Shown piece after piece: positions 63,808 through 64,000 of a stretch of 64,000 nucleotides of DNA (positions are counted from its first letter, which is position 1; every line of letters begins with the position of its first letter). A program made the translations under genes and the position numbers. The DNA is from [Pantoea] beijingensis (GTDB lineage: Bacteria; Pseudomonadota; Gammaproteobacteria; Enterobacterales; Enterobacteriaceae), in contig NZ_CP071409.1 in the NCBI RefSeq assembly GCF_022647505.1, forward strand, positions 496,001 to 560,000. The letters run 5' to 3'. The notes beneath the pieces are model-generated. The model had not been told where the DNA came from. It worked only from the letters and a program-made list of their open reading frames with translations, and searched no databases.

Positions 63808-64000
63808 ATGTCGGTAAGTAAATCACTGATTGAGCGTTACGTGCTGCCAGCAGCACTCAAAGTCGCCGGGCAAAAACATGTGCTGTCGGTGCGTGATGGG
63901 ATCATTCTCAACATGCCGTTTATGTTGATCGGATCGTTCTTTCTGATCTTTGCTTATCTGCCGATCCCGGCATATGGCGATATGATGGCGGGGCTATTTG
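63808..64000 (+). CDS. PTS lactose/cellobiose-type IIC permease, partial
   Basis: Only the first 64 codons are in the window, starting MSVSKSLIERYVLPAALK. The following DGIILNMPFMLIGSFFLIF is the typical first membrane helix of CelB/ChbC permeases. GGGGGTG precedes the ATG. Completes a IIB-IIA-glucosidase-IIC gene order. Confidence 0.92.
   Translation, partial: MSVSKSLIERYVLPAALKVAGQKHVLSVRDGIILNMPFMLIGSFFLIFAYLPIPAYGDMMAGLF

Overview
The window is a piece of enterobacterial chromosome. Nearly every protein is a full-length match to an Escherichia coli gene, and the order follows the E. coli gltB-arcB-mtgA-rpoN-lpt-mla-murA-obgE-ftsH-nusA-infB-pnp-deaD region, so the organism belongs to Enterobacterales. 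Several E. coli genes are missing between conserved neighbours: yhcC, elbB, yrbL, yhbE, argG/yhbX and mtr. The two-component pair pmrA/pmrB sits between dacB and obgE, which is not the E. coli position. GC looks close to 50 percent by eye. A member of Erwiniaceae or a related family is my best guess; genus cannot be fixed from this sequence.

Layout. 1-7.6 kb: the 5' part of gltB (minus strand), an 850-base divergent region holding an NtrC-like site and a long inverted repeat, arcB, and the small RNA ArcZ tail-to-tail with arcB. 7.6-20 kb: mtgA, then the minus-strand block npr-rapZ-ptsN-hpf-rpoN-lptB-lptA-lptC-kdsC-kdsD-yrbG (nitrogen PTS, sigma-54, LPS transport and Kdo synthesis), and the plus-strand mlaFEDCB phospholipid transport operon. 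20-36 kb: ibaG-murA, sfsB, ispB, rplU-rpmA, obgE, the dacB-pmrA-pmrB operon, greA, yhbY, rlmE-ftsH, folP-glmM, secG. 36-48.6 kb: tRNA-Leu(GAG), tRNA-fMet, then rimP-nusA-infB-rbfA-truB-rpsO-pnp-nlpI-yrbN-deaD, the translation/transcription/RNA decay superoperon, with its recognisable leader RNAs. 48.7-56.6 kb: yhbW, the anaerobic ubiquinone genes ubiV/ubiU/ubiT, and the small conserved genes yhbS, yhbQ, yhbP, yhbO, yraR, yraQ. 56.6-64 kb: nrdD-nrdG with tandem NrdR boxes, then an accessory island: doxX and an RpiR-type regulator on the minus strand, divergent from a cellobiose/chitobiose-type PTS set (IIB, IIA, 6-phospho-beta-glucosidase, and a IIC cut by the window end).

The most unusual element is the RpiR-family regulator at 59991-61118. 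Instead of one N-terminal helix-turn-helix it carries three related HTH units before a degenerate SIS domain. Two near-identical palindromes of the form TGAAAAA-T/A-A-TTTTCA lie in the 505-base region between it and the PTS genes and are good operator candidates. Other points of interest are the NtrC-like box in front of gltB/arcB, a short ORF whose stop overlaps the truB GTG start, the ArcZ/arcB 3' overlap, and two uncharacterised small ORFs (7015-7167, 21954-22250).
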